64,000 nt of DNA from Micromonospora chokoriensis (GTDB taxonomy: Bacteria; Actinomycetota; Actinomycetes; Mycobacteriales; Micromonosporaceae): positions 1 to 64,000 of the forward strand of contig NZ_JOAN01000018.1 in assembly GCF_000718555.1 (NCBI RefSeq). Reading direction: 5' to 3'. Under the pieces are notes generated by a model. The model made no database searches and had not been told where the DNA came from. It saw nothing but the letters and a program-made list of their open reading frames with translations. Shown here one piece after another: positions 18,422 through 27,136 of this stretch (within the stretch, counting starts at the first letter, position 1; every line of letters starts with the position of its first letter). The position numbers and the translations under genes were made by a program.

Positions 18422-19321
18422 ATGCCTGAGCTGCGACAACTGCGCTACTTCCTGGTCCTCGCGGAGGAGCTGAGCTTCACCCGGGCCGCCGCCCGCCTGA
18501 TGATCGCCCAGCAGTCGCTGTCGCAGCAGATCACCGCCCTGGAACGCGCCCTCGGGGTAAAGCTGTTCGACCGCGACAGCCGCGGCACCACCCTCACCGA
18601 CATCGGCACCCTGTTCGTGCCCGAGGCGCGCGCCGTGACGGACCGCGCCGAGCAGGCCGCCGCCGTCGTAGGACGAGCCCTGCGGGGCGAGGTCGGCACC
18701 CTCCGGCTCGCATTCCTGACCACCGTCGCCAACCACCTCCTACCCCCGGTGGTCCGGGCGGTGCGCCACCACCTCCCCGACCTGCACCTGGCTACCGAGT
18801 CCACAAGCATCGCGCCGCTGGTCCAGGGCGTCCTCGGCGGGCAGTTCGACGTCGCCTTCACCCGGACCCCGCTGGTTGGCGGCCTGGAGTCCAGGAGACT
18901 GACGACCGAACCGGTCTGCGCGGTGCTGCCCGAGGGCCACCCGCTCGCCGGGCGCGACGAGTTGACGCTCGCCGATCTGGCGAACGAACCGTGGGTCATG
19001 ACGCCGCGCAGCTCCTGGGAACCCTGGCACCGCGCCTACGAGGACCAGTTCCGGGAAGCGGGCTTCGCACCGACCATCGTTCAGGAGGAGGCCGGCGTGC
19101 AGAGCCTCCTCGGCCTGGTCGCCGCCGGGCTCGGCGTCACCCGGCTCGCCTGCTCGGCGGCCAGCCTTCGGCGCAGCGGCGTGGTGTTCGTCCCGCTGAC
19201 TGGCGCCTACGCGCACACCGAGATGGTGTGGTTGGCGGGCAACACGGCACCCGCGCTGCACCGGCTCCTGGACGTGGTCACGGAACTCGCGGCGACGACC
19301 GACCTCACCAGCACCGGCTGA
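18422..19321 (+). CDS. LysR-family transcriptional regulator
   Basis: About 299 residues. The N-terminal winged helix reads LRQLRYFLVLAEELSFTRAAARLMIAQQSLSQQITALERALGVKLF with minor interruptions, followed by a periplasmic-binding-like effector domain. ATG 18422 is used. The in-frame GTG at 18416 lies 8 nt after a TACAGT hexamer, so a near-leaderless start is possible. The frame is open far upstream through the divergent SDR gene, which is artefact. Likely activates or represses that SDR gene. Its stop is 69 bp before the MFS gene. Confidence 0.92.
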   Translation: MPELRQLRYFLVLAEELSFTRAAARLMIAQQSLSQQITALERALGVKLFDRDSRGTTLTDIGTLFVPEARAVTDRAEQAAAVVGRALRGEVGTLRLAFLTTVANHLLPPVVRAVRHHLPDLHLATESTSIAPLVQGVLGGQFDVAFTRTPLVGGLESRRLTTEPVCAVLPEGHPLAGRDELTLADLANEPWVMTPRSSWEPWHRAYEDQFREAGFAPTIVQEEAGVQSLLGLVAAGLGVTRLACSAASLRRSGVVFVPLTGAYAHTEMVWLAGNTAPALHRLLDVVTELAATTDLTSTG

Positions 19322-19390
19322 CGGCGACGTGGTGGATGCTGATCCAGCCACGGCCAGCGTCGGACGGCCGCGTTCACTACCCTTGGCGCG

Positions 19391-20680
19391 ATGAGCCGAT
19401 CTGCCGCCACCGGTCGGGCTCCGCTCTGGCGGGACCGCACCTTCGGCACGTACTGGATTGCCCAGTCGCTTTCGGCGGCCGGCGACTCGTTCGCCTACCT
19501 GGCGGTGCCGCTGCTGGTGCTCCAGGCGACCGGGTCGGTGGCACAGATGGGCCTGCTCACCGCCGTCGCGGGTGCGGCATCCGTCGTCGCCGGTGTCTTC
19601 GGCGGGGTGCTGGTCGACCGGTACGACCGTCGCACGCTGATGATCGTGGCGGACCTGACCCGGCTGGTGCTCTACAGCCTGGTGCCACTGGCGTGGCTCG
19701 CCGGCGCGCAGGTCTGGTTGCTCTTCGTCGTGCTGCCGATCTGTGAGGCGGCCGGCATGGTGTTCCAGGTCGCCGCCGTGACCGCGGTCCGCAACCTCGT
19801 CGACCGTGACCGGATCACCGAGGCCAACGGCCGGTTGCAGGCGACGTACGCGGCGGCGGCCGTCCTCGGGCCGCTGCTCGCCGGTGTGGTGGCGGCCCGC
19901 TTCGGCCCGGCGACCGCCATCGCCGTCAACGCGGGAAGCTTCGCGCTCTCCGCGGCCGGCCTGTGGCTGATCAGACTGCGTCCCGTCCAGGTCGATCTCG
20001 ACGCCGTTACCCCCCGGCAACGCCCGCTGGCCGAATTCCTGGCCGGGGCACGGTTCCTGTGGCGACAGCCTGTGCTGCGCGCGCTGACCGTCCTGCTGTC
20101 GGTCTTCATCTTTCTCACCTACGGCTTCATCGACGTGCTGATCTACCACGTCACGCACGACCTCGGCGGCTCCGAGGGCACCGTCGGCACGGTGCTCGGC
20201 CTGGCGGCGTTGGGCACGGTCGCCGGAGCGTTGCTGGTGGCACCGCTGCGTCGCCGTCGCGGCTTCGGCGCGACCTGGATCGGCGCGCACGCGATCTGCG
20301 GTTTCGCGGTGGCGGGCGTCGGCATCGCCACGACCGTGCCGGCGGTCACCGCGCTGACCGCGGTATACCTCTGCTGTCTCAGCGTCGGTGGGATCTGTTC
20401 GATGTCGCTACGCCAGGAGATCACTCCCGATCACCTGCTGGGCCGGGTCACCTCGGCGTTCTGGAGCACGCACTACGCCCTCGGCCCGGCCGGCGCTGTC
20501 GTGCTGACCTGGGCCGCCGGCCGGCACGGCACGTCGGTGGTGACGCTTGCGGCGGGCGCTGGCTGCCTGCTGGTCGCGATCGGGGGTCTGTTCACCCCGG
20601 TCCGCCGCGCTGGTGCGGAGCCAGCCGCTGCACAGCCCGGAATGCGTGCGGCCCCGGCCGGCGGCACCGTTGGTGGTTGA
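19391..20680 (+). CDS. MFS transporter (EntS/MFS_3-like exporter)
   Basis: 429-residue major-facilitator protein with about twelve predicted membrane segments. FGGVLVDRYDRRTLMIVADLTR is the loop 2-3 motif typical of MFS_3 drug or siderophore exporters. A TACCCT hexamer ends 7 nt before ATG 19391, so translation is probably leaderless. The family includes enterobactin exporter EntS. Proximity to the des genes (3.3 kb) makes siderophore export thinkable, but no iron box precedes it, so this is only a possibility. Confidence 0.85.
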   Translation: MSRSAATGRAPLWRDRTFGTYWIAQSLSAAGDSFAYLAVPLLVLQATGSVAQMGLLTAVAGAASVVAGVFGGVLVDRYDRRTLMIVADLTRLVLYSLVPLAWLAGAQVWLLFVVLPICEAAGMVFQVAAVTAVRNLVDRDRITEANGRLQATYAAAAVLGPLLAGVVAARFGPATAIAVNAGSFALSAAGLWLIRLRPVQVDLDAVTPRQRPLAEFLAGARFLWRQPVLRALTVLLSVFIFLTYGFIDVLIYHVTHDLGGSEGTVGTVLGLAALGTVAGALLVAPLRRRRGFGATWIGAHAICGFAVAGVGIATTVPAVTALTAVYLCCLSVGGICSMSLRQEITPDHLLGRVTSAFWSTHYALGPAGAVVLTWAAGRHGTSVVTLAAGAGCLLVAIGGLFTPVRRAGAEPAAAQPGMRAAPAGGTVGG

Positions 20681-20758
20681 GACGCAATGGAGCTGATGTC
20701 GTAGACGATTCAGGCGGTGGGAATGCCATGGCATCCTGCCCCGGGCGGATCGGCTCGG

Positions 20759-21244
20759 TCAGAACTCCAGGTACATGACGTGCAGGCCGACCCGGCCGAG
20801 GGTGGGGTGCTGGAACGCGCCCGGCACGGTGCCGACCATCGTGAAGCCCTCCCGCAGGTACAACTCCACCGCCGACCGGTTGCCTTCCGCCACGGCGTTG
20901 AACTGCATGCCGGCGTACCCCTGCTGGCGGGCCCAGGTCAGCGCGTCGCGGCACAGCGCGGTGCCCACGCCCCGGCCCCGGGCGTCGGCGGCGACCATGA
21001 AGCTCGCGGTGGAGATGTGCGCGCCTGGCCCGGGCCGGTTGGGGCCCATCTTCGCGGTGCCGAGCACCCGCTCGCCGTCGACCGCCACGACGGTCCGCCC
21101 CGGCGCCGCCTCGACCCACATGCCGTACGACTGCTCGGCGGTCATCGCCGGGTCGTAGACGAACGTCTCCTGTGCCCGGATCACCTCCTCGATGATCGGC
21201 CACACCTGCGACCAGTCCTGGTCGACGAACTCCCGAATCAGCAC
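20759..21244 (-). CDS. GNAT-family N-acetyltransferase
   Basis: 161-residue acetyltransferase of the PhnO/YhhY-like group. The acetyl-CoA loop is ARGRGVGTALCRDAL and the C-terminal QFNAVAEGNRSAVELYLREGFTMVG segment is typical of the fold. GTG 21244 is preceded at exactly 6 nt by TAACCT, so the message is probably leaderless. A palindrome ATGCCATGGCAT lies in the gap to the convergent MFS gene. Substrate unknown. Confidence 0.88.
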   Translation of the reverse strand: MLIREFVDQDWSQVWPIIEEVIRAQETFVYDPAMTAEQSYGMWVEAAPGRTVVAVDGERVLGTAKMGPNRPGPGAHISTASFMVAADARGRGVGTALCRDALTWARQQGYAGMQFNAVAEGNRSAVELYLREGFTMVGTVPGAFQHPTLGRVGLHVMYLEF

Positions 21245-21283
21245 TGGGGGAGGTTAAGCCCCGGACGAGCCCCGGACAATGCG

Positions 21284-22306
21284 TTATCCGCGGGAGCCGA
21301 GCGTGGTGAGCTCCTCGTCGAGTAGGGCCGCCAGCCGGGCGTGCCGCCCAGGATGTGTCTGTGCGGTCATGCCGCGGCTGGGCATCTCCACCGTCATCAG
21401 CAGGTACAGGTGCAACCGGTAGAGGGCGAGCCGGCGGCGTGCCGAAGCGTCCAGCACCAGCGGATCGACGGTGGCGGCCCGGTAGCCGCGCAGCAGCGGG
21501 TGCTCCGGCTCGTCCTCGACACGCCGGAAGAGCAGCGGCGAGACCAGGTCCAGTAGCGGGTCGCCGTAGAGGAACCGTTCGCCGTCCACCAGGCCACAGA
21601 GCCGCAGCCGGCCGTCCGCGTCGGGAGCGGCCAGCACGTTGCCGTCCCAGCAGTCGAAGTGCAGCAGCGCCGGGCGGCGTACCTCGTCGAGCACGTCGGC
21701 GTGCCGCCGCACCAGCGCGCGCAGGTGCTCCGGGGTGACCGGCAGCCGGACGTTCCAGTCGGCGGCGTCGGCGAGGAGCGCGTCGAGCATCGCCGTGAAC
21801 GCCGCCCGCCAGGTCGCCCCGGCGGCCCGCTCGCCGTCGTACCCGAACCGGTCACCGGTCACCCGGTGCAACGCGGCGAGAGCCACCCCGAGGTCGTAGC
21901 GCACCGGGCCGTCGTCGACCGCGACACCGGCCTCGGCCAGGTCGGACAGCGACCGGCCGGGCAGCATCGCGGTGACCAACCACTCGCCGTACGCCGGGTC
22001 GGTGCCGTGTCGCAGCACCGGCGGGACGGGCACCTGCGGTGCCCGCTGGGCGACGAGCCGGAAGTACCGCTCCTCGGCGGCGCAGAGCCCTTGCTCGTAG
22101 CGCAGCAGCGGCGTTCCGGCCGGCGGGGCCAGCTTCAGCACCACCCGGCGGTCGTCGTCGAGAAGCGCCCACCAGACCGTCGCGTAACCGCCACCGGCCA
22201 GCGGACCGGCGTCCCGGACCCGGGTCTGCGGCCCGAACGACGCACCGACCAGGTACGCCACCTCGGCGCTGGTGAGGGGCCGTTGGGTCGGGCTGGCGCC
22301 GGTCAC
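21284..22306 (-). CDS. Aminoglycoside-phosphotransferase-fold kinase (APH family)
   Basis: 340-residue protein-kinase-like small-molecule kinase. The catalytic Brenner motif is intact as HFDCWDGNVL, with the metal-binding acidic residue in LVDGERFLYGDPLLDL, and VVLKLAPP carries the ATP-binding Lys. So it is likely active. Its GTG start overlaps the LacI stop by 4 bp, making a lacI-kinase operon. That context suggests it phosphorylates a sugar-like intermediate of the neighbouring regulon rather than an antibiotic. This is inference. Confidence 0.85.
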   Translation of the reverse strand: MTGASPTQRPLTSAEVAYLVGASFGPQTRVRDAGPLAGGGYATVWWALLDDDRRVVLKLAPPAGTPLLRYEQGLCAAEERYFRLVAQRAPQVPVPPVLRHGTDPAYGEWLVTAMLPGRSLSDLAEAGVAVDDGPVRYDLGVALAALHRVTGDRFGYDGERAAGATWRAAFTAMLDALLADAADWNVRLPVTPEHLRALVRRHADVLDEVRRPALLHFDCWDGNVLAAPDADGRLRLCGLVDGERFLYGDPLLDLVSPLLFRRVEDEPEHPLLRGYRAATVDPLVLDASARRRLALYRLHLYLLMTVEMPSRGMTAQTHPGRHARLAALLDEELTTLGSRG

Positions 22307-23376
22307 GACGCGGCGTCACCTCGCCGTGCGCGTGGCGCGGAACCGACGGTGGCGCGGGTGGACCGTGGGACGGGACCGGCGGTGTCGCGGCGGACCAGCT
22401 CGGCCGGGAGCACCTCGACCCGGGGCGTCGGGGCCCCGACGCCGAGCACCAGGGACATCGCCCGCACACCCATGTCGACAAGGGGCAGTCGCACGGTGGT
22501 CAGCGCCGGGGTCACGTCCCGGGCGATCGGCATGTCGTCGAAGCCCAGCACCGAGATCTGCTGCGGCACGGCCAGCCCTCTCGTGCGCAGGGTAGCGAGC
22601 GCGCCGATGGCCATCGAGTCGTTGAGCGCCACGATCGCGGTCAGGTCCGGGTCCGCGTCGAGCAGTCGGGCGGTGGCCTCGGCGCCGCCGTCGCGGTCGA
22701 ACTCCGCGTACCGGATGCGCCGTTCGGGCAGCTCGCGGCCCTGCTCGGCGAGGGCCTGCCGGAGGCCGGCCAGCCGGTCGGTCGTGGTGGTCAGGATGCG
22801 CGGGCCGGCGACCACGCCGATCGCCCGGTGCCCCAGAGCGCACAGCTCCCGCCCGGCGAGGTAGCCCCCGGTCCGATTGTCCGGCATCACCGCGTCGCCG
22901 GAGTGCTCGTGCCGGCCGATCACCGCCACCCGCCCGCCGGTGGCCTCGTACGCGGTGAGCTTCTCGTTGAGCTGCCGGGTGAACGCCTCGTCGTGGTAGC
23001 CCGAGCCGGCGAGGATCAGCGCCGCCACCTGGTGGCCGCGCAGCAGCTCCACGTACTCCAACTCGCGGTCCGGGTCCCGGTAGCTGTTGCAGATCATCAG
23101 CAGTCGGCCCTGGTCGGTGGCGACGCGTTGCAGGCCACGAGTGATCTCGGCGAAGTACGGGTCGGAGACGTCGTGCACGATCACGCCGACCGCGCTGCGG
23201 TGCGAGCGGGCCAGTAGTTGGGCGTGGGCGTTCGGCACGTACTGCAACTCGGCGACGGCGGCGAGCACCCGCTCGCGCAGCTCGTCGGTGACCGGCTTGC
23301 TGCTGCCGTTGATGACGCGGGAGGCGGTGGCGGGTGAGACGCCCGCCCGGCGGGCCACATCGGACAGGGTCGCCAT
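22303..23376 (-). CDS. LacI-family transcriptional regulator of the adjacent catabolic regulon
   Basis: 357-residue LacI-family repressor. The HTH and hinge are at the N-terminus (TLSDVARRAGVSPATASRVI), followed by the two-lobed sugar-binding domain with GYLAGRELCALGHRAIGVVAG and LGFDDMPIARDVTPALTTVR. It diverges from the cupin gene across 93 bp containing one GAAAGCCCTTTC operator. Two more copies precede the ABC operon. It probably represses itself, the cupin and the transport/catabolic operon until an unknown sugar-like ligand binds. Confidence 0.93.
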   Translation of the reverse strand: MATLSDVARRAGVSPATASRVINGSSKPVTDELRERVLAAVAELQYVPNAHAQLLARSHRSAVGVIVHDVSDPYFAEITRGLQRVATDQGRLLMICNSYRDPDRELEYVELLRGHQVAALILAGSGYHDEAFTRQLNEKLTAYEATGGRVAVIGRHEHSGDAVMPDNRTGGYLAGRELCALGHRAIGVVAGPRILTTTTDRLAGLRQALAEQGRELPERRIRYAEFDRDGGAEATARLLDADPDLTAIVALNDSMAIGALATLRTRGLAVPQQISVLGFDDMPIARDVTPALTTVRLPLVDMGVRAMSLVLGVGAPTPRVEVLPAELVRRDTAGPVPRSTRATVGSAPRARRGDAAS

Positions 23377-23438
23377 GGCCCGCCCCCTCGATCTGTTGAC
23401 GACGTTTCGTCGTGCCGGCTAGCGTCACCGTACCGCAG

Positions 23439-23452
23439 AGAAAGCCCTTTCC
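23439..23452. promoter_or_regulatory. LacI operator 1 (cupin promoter)
   Basis: AGAAAGCCCTTTCC, a near-perfect dyad, lies downstream of a TTGACG (23396-23401) / TAGCGT (23420-23425) promoter-like pair and 17 bp before the cupin start. It matches the two boxes at 24205 and 24247. Confidence 0.78.
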
Positions 23453-23469
23453 CGCAGGGAGGCCCGGCC

Positions 23470-24189
23470 GTGTCCGACCGCTTCGCCGCACCGCTGCCCG
23501 GCGGGATCGGGGTGTCCCGACTACGCGTCTACGACACCGTCGCCTCGGACGGCCTGGTCGGCGGCACCCCGCACGTGCACCTGTGCTGCACCGAGGGGTA
23601 CGTGGTGACCGACGGCGAGGGCACGGTGCAGACCCTGACCACCGCCGGCTTCCGGGAGACGCCGCTGCGGCCGGGCGTGGTGGTCTGGTTCGAGCCGGGC
23701 ACCGTGCACCGCCTGGTCAACGCCGGTGGGCTGAGCATCGTGGTGCTCATGCAGAACAGCGGCCTGCCCGAGGCCGGTGACGCCGTGCTGACCTTTCCGC
23801 CCGAGGTGCTGGCCGACCCGGCCGCGTACGCCGCCGCGGCGGCGCTGCCCGACGGGGGAGCGCCGGGCGCTGACGTGCACGCCGCGTACCGCAGGCGGGA
23901 TCTGGCGGTGAGCGGCTTCCAGGCGCTGCGAGCCGGCGGGCCTTCGGCGCTGGCCGATTTCCACGCCGCCGCGATCGCGCTGCGCCAGCCGTTGCTGGCC
24001 CGGTGGCGGCAGCGGTGGGAGGCCGGCGCGGGCCGTGCCGCCGCCGACACCGCCGCGCAGCTCGACGCCCTGCAGCGGGGAGATCCGGGGCACCTGGGCG
24101 ACGCCGGGGTGTACGCGGTCGCCGGGCCGGTCGAGCGTGGCCGGTTGGGCATGTGCGGCCTGCTCGACACCTACCCGGCCGCCGGCTGA
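23470..24189 (+). CDS. Cupin-domain protein
   Basis: 239 residues. The N-terminal cupin barrel carries PHVHLCCTEGYVVTDGEG and later WFEPGTVHRLVNAGG, giving His/His/Glu and a late His for a metal site. The C-terminal half is helical and Ala-rich. GTG 23470 has AGGGAGG 7 nt upstream. Family members include dioxygenases, isomerases and sugar-binding proteins, so the reaction cannot be fixed. It is the first gene under the LacI operators. The gap to the ABC operon (24190-24317) holds two more operators, so it likely has its own transcript. Confidence 0.85.
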   Translation: MSDRFAAPLPGGIGVSRLRVYDTVASDGLVGGTPHVHLCCTEGYVVTDGEGTVQTLTTAGFRETPLRPGVVVWFEPGTVHRLVNAGGLSIVVLMQNSGLPEAGDAVLTFPPEVLADPAAYAAAAALPDGGAPGADVHAAYRRRDLAVSGFQALRAGGPSALADFHAAAIALRQPLLARWRQRWEAGAGRAAADTAAQLDALQRGDPGHLGDAGVYAVAGPVERGRLGMCGLLDTYPAAG

Positions 24190-24204
24190 GCGCGAATACA
24201 TCGA

Positions 24205-24218
24205 GGAAAGCCCTTGCC
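24205..24218. promoter_or_regulatory. LacI operator 2
   Basis: GGAAAGCCCTTGCC, 100 bp before the permease start. It is 42 bp (four helical turns) start-to-start from operator 3, which suits looping or cooperative binding. Confidence 0.78.
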
Positions 24219-24246
24219 CAGGGCGAAAGTGCCCCCTACGGTGCAA

Positions 24247-24260
24247 GGAAAGCGTTTGCC
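24247..24260. promoter_or_regulatory. LacI operator 3
   Basis: GGAAAGCGTTTGCC, 58 bp before the permease start. It has the CG centre typical of LacI/GalR sites. Consensus of the three boxes: RGAAAGCSYTTKCC. Confidence 0.8.
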
Positions 24261-24317
24261 TGATCCGCCGACCGGCCCGGTCCACGGGTGCCGTGCCGGG
24301 CCCCGAGGAGGTTCCGC

Positions 24318-25271
24318 GTGACCGAGAACTCTCTGGACACGGCGGGTCGGCAGGCCACCGCCGACGCGCAGAGCGGTGCCGATTCCTCGGCCGCGCCGGC
24401 TCGCGTCGACAGTTCGCCTCCGTCCACGATGGTCGGCTCGGCACCCGGCGGCGGTGGCCGTTCACCACGACCGACGCTCGGTCGCCGGGCGGTGGCCTTC
24501 GCCGACTCGCTCTGGCGCCCGGGGTTGGTGCTCGCGGTCTTCTTCGCCGCCTGGTGGTTCGTGGCAGCCCGGGGGTACGTCCCGAACTACCTGGTGCCCA
24601 CACCCGCCCAGGTCTGGGAGACGATGACCGAGCAGTGGTCCGAGCTGGCCCGGCATACCCTGGTCACCCTCTACGAGACGGTGCTCGGCTTCGTGCTGGC
24701 CGCCGCGCTGGGCCTCGCCACCGCGGTCGCCATCGCCTACTCCCGCACCCTGGACAAGGCGCTCTACCCGATCGTCCTGTTCGCACAGGTCATCCCGAAG
24801 ATCGCCATCGCGCCGCTGCTGGTGGTCTGGTTCGGCCTCGGCCTCACCCCGAAGATCATCCTGGCAGTGCTCATCGCGTTCTTCCCGGTGGTCATCTCCG
24901 GGGTGGCCGGGCTGCGCTCCACCGACCCGGAGCTGCTCGACCTCGCCGCCACGATGGGGGCCGGGCCGTGGCGCACCTTCCGCAAGATCCGTTTTCCGAA
25001 CGCGTTGCCGCACCTGATGGCCGGCCTGAAGGTGGCCGTCACCCTCGCGGTGGTCGGTGCCGTGGTCGGCGAGTTCGTCGGCGCCAGCGAAGGGCTCGGC
25101 TACGTCCTGTTGCTGGCCAACGGCAACCTCGACGCCCCGCTGCTCTTCGCCGACCTGATCCTGATGTCCGCCATCGGCATCGTCCTGTTCGTCCTGGTCG
25201 AGATCGCCGAGGCACTGCTCATCCCGTGGCACGCCAGCCGCCGGGCCGGCGTGTCCCTCACCACCTCCTGA
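24318..25271 (+). CDS. ABC transporter permease (SsuC/TauC/ThiX type)
   Basis: 317-residue membrane permease of the BPD_transp_1 family. GTG 24318 follows GAGGAGG by 6 nt. A disordered Ala/Ser/Gly-rich tail of about 65 residues precedes six hydrophobic segments. The cytoplasmic EAA-type loop is ATMGAGPWRTFRKIRFPNALPHL with minor variation. It forms the channel for the binding protein and ATPase that follow. First gene of the LacI-controlled operon, ending 22 bp before the binding-protein gene. Confidence 0.9.
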   Translation: MTENSLDTAGRQATADAQSGADSSAAPARVDSSPPSTMVGSAPGGGGRSPRPTLGRRAVAFADSLWRPGLVLAVFFAAWWFVAARGYVPNYLVPTPAQVWETMTEQWSELARHTLVTLYETVLGFVLAAALGLATAVAIAYSRTLDKALYPIVLFAQVIPKIAIAPLLVVWFGLGLTPKIILAVLIAFFPVVISGVAGLRSTDPELLDLAATMGAGPWRTFRKIRFPNALPHLMAGLKVAVTLAVVGAVVGEFVGASEGLGYVLLLANGNLDAPLLFADLILMSAIGIVLFVLVEIAEALLIPWHASRRAGVSLTTS

Positions 25272-25293
25272 CCGACCCATCACGGAGGCACCG

Positions 25294-26298
25294 ATGAAAC
25301 GCACCGCCACCACCATCCTGGCCACCGCCGCCCTGCTCCTGGCCACCACCGGCTGCGGTGGGGACGACCCCGCCGGCAGCACCAACGCCGACGGCAGCAA
25401 GCAGGTAACCCTCACCCTCAACTGGGTGCCCTACGGCGAGCACGCCCCCTTCTACTACGGCCTGCAGAAGGGCTACTACTCCGCCGAGGGCATCGAGCTG
25501 AAGATCCTGCCCGGCAACGGCTCGGGCAACACGGTCAAGCAGGTCGCCCAGAAACAGACCGACTTCGGTTGGGCCGACAGCCCGGTGCTGCTCAAGTCGG
25601 TGGCCAGCGGGATGCCGGTCCGCAGCCTCGGGGCGTACCTGGAGAAGGGGCCCTCCTCGGTGGAGTTCTTCACCGAGAAGAACATCAAGACACCGGCCGA
25701 CCTCAAGGGCAAGACCGTCGGCGGCACCCCCGGCGACGCCCTCTACGCGACCTTCCCGGCCTGGTTGGAGAAGAACGGTCTCAAGAAGGACGACGTCAAG
25801 GTGGTCAACGTGGACGCCGCCGGCAAGATCGCCGCCCTGACCGAGGGCAGGGTCGACGCCATCATGGGCTTCTTCCACGACCAGGCGCCCACCATCGAGA
25901 GCAAGACCGGCAAGAAGGTCGACGTGCTGCTCTTCGCCGACTACGGGATGAACCTGCTCGGCACCGGCCTGATCGCCAACACCCAGACCCTGCAGAAGGA
26001 CCCGGAGCTGGTCCGCAAGTTCGTCCGGGCGACCCAGAAGTCCTGGGCCGACGCCGCCCGCGACCCGGCCGGCGCGGTGAGCGCCATGGTGGCCCTGGCC
26101 GAGAACGAGCCAGCGCCCGAGGTGCTCACCAAGCAGCTCACGCTCAACATGCCGCTGATCGGCGCGGAAGGCCCGCCCGGGGTGAACACCGAGGCCCAGT
26201 GGACCGAGACCATCGACCTGATGTCCCGCTACGCGGAGCTGAAGGACCCGGGGGCGCCCAGCGCGTACTGGGACTCCTCGTACGCGGCGCAGGGGTGA
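25294..26298 (+). CDS. ABC transporter substrate-binding lipoprotein (NMT1/THI5-like)
   Basis: 334-residue lipoprotein: MKRTATTILATAALLLATTGC gives a signal peptide with lipobox Cys21. The mature protein has the NMT1/THI5 signature layout (VTLTLNWVPYGEHAPFYYGLQKGYY split over the first lobe, then LKGKTVGGTPGDALYATFP). Relatives bind thiamine-pyrimidine precursors, riboflavin, alkanesulfonates, nitrate or aromatic compounds. A cognate ligand with a heteroaromatic ring is possible. Gene order permease-SBP-ATPase is complete, so this is a whole importer. Confidence 0.9.
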   Translation: MKRTATTILATAALLLATTGCGGDDPAGSTNADGSKQVTLTLNWVPYGEHAPFYYGLQKGYYSAEGIELKILPGNGSGNTVKQVAQKQTDFGWADSPVLLKSVASGMPVRSLGAYLEKGPSSVEFFTEKNIKTPADLKGKTVGGTPGDALYATFPAWLEKNGLKKDDVKVVNVDAAGKIAALTEGRVDAIMGFFHDQAPTIESKTGKKVDVLLFADYGMNLLGTGLIANTQTLQKDPELVRKFVRATQKSWADAARDPAGAVSAMVALAENEPAPEVLTKQLTLNMPLIGAEGPPGVNTEAQWTETIDLMSRYAELKDPGAPSAYWDSSYAAQG

Positions 26299-26302
26299 CC
26301 CG

Positions 26303-27097
26303 GTGAGCACCGCGCCGGCAGCCACCGGCACCGCCATCGGGATGTCCGGGCTGACCGTCCGGTTCACCACCCGTCGGTCGCAGACCACCGCGCTGGACGA
26401 CGTGTCGCTGGACATCGAGCCCGGGGAGTTCGTCACGATTGTCGGCCCGTCCGGCTGTGGCAAGTCCACTCTGCTGAAGATCGTCGCCGGGTTGGTCACG
26501 CCGACCAGCGGCGCGGTGTCGCTGCTGGAGCGGCCGGTGCGCGGCCCACAGAAGGAGATCGGCTTCGTCTTCCAGAAGGCCGCGCTGCTCGAGTGGCGCG
26601 GCGCTCGGGCCAACATTTTGCTCCAGGCCGAGATGCGTGGCATGGACCGGGCGAAGGCGGCCCGCCGCGCGGACGAGCTGATCGAGATGACCGGCCTGAC
26701 CGGCTTCGAGAAGGCGCTGCCACACGAGCTGTCCGGCGGCATGCAGCAGCGGGTGGCGCTCTGCCGCGCGCTGCTGCACTCCCCACCGGTGCTGCTCATG
26801 GACGAGCCGTTCGGCGCCCTGGACGCGCTGACCCGGGAGCAGATGAACGCCGAGCTGCACCGGATCTGGCGGGAGACCGGCACCACCGTGGTGCTGGTCA
26901 CCCACTCCATCGCCGAGGCGGTCTTCCTCGGCACCCGGGTCGTGGTGATGAGTCCCCGGCCCGGCCGGATCATCCGCACCTTCCCGGTCGAGCTGCCGGC
27001 GCACCGCGACTACGCGTCTGTGATGTCGGATCCCCGCTTCGACCGGCTCGCCACCGATCTGCGTGGGTTGCTCGGCAGCGCGGCCGCCAACCACTGA
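26303..27097 (+). CDS. ABC transporter ATP-binding protein (SsuB/TauB type)
   Basis: 264-residue ATPase. Walker A GPSGCGKST, Q-loop VFQKAALLEWR, signature LSGGMQQRVALCRAL, Walker B LLMDEPFGALD and H-loop VTHSIAEAVFLG match nitrate/sulfonate/taurine-type ATPases. GTG 26303 is 4 bp after the binding-protein stop. Followed by the oxidoreductase after 39 bp with GGAAGGA before its start, so transport and catabolism are coupled. Confidence 0.92.
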   Translation: MSTAPAATGTAIGMSGLTVRFTTRRSQTTALDDVSLDIEPGEFVTIVGPSGCGKSTLLKIVAGLVTPTSGAVSLLERPVRGPQKEIGFVFQKAALLEWRGARANILLQAEMRGMDRAKAARRADELIEMTGLTGFEKALPHELSGGMQQRVALCRALLHSPPVLLMDEPFGALDALTREQMNAELHRIWRETGTTVVLVTHSIAEAVFLGTRVVVMSPRPGRIIRTFPVELPAHRDYASVMSDPRFDRLATDLRGLLGSAAANH

Positions 27098-27136
27098 GCA
27101 CGGATCGGCACGACCAGCACGACGGAAGGAACACCC

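Noticed and set aside
20723..20734. Palindrome ATGCCATGGCAT as operator or terminator
   Set aside because: Lies between convergent genes without a matching second copy, and the extended stem is imperfect and weak. Could be chance.
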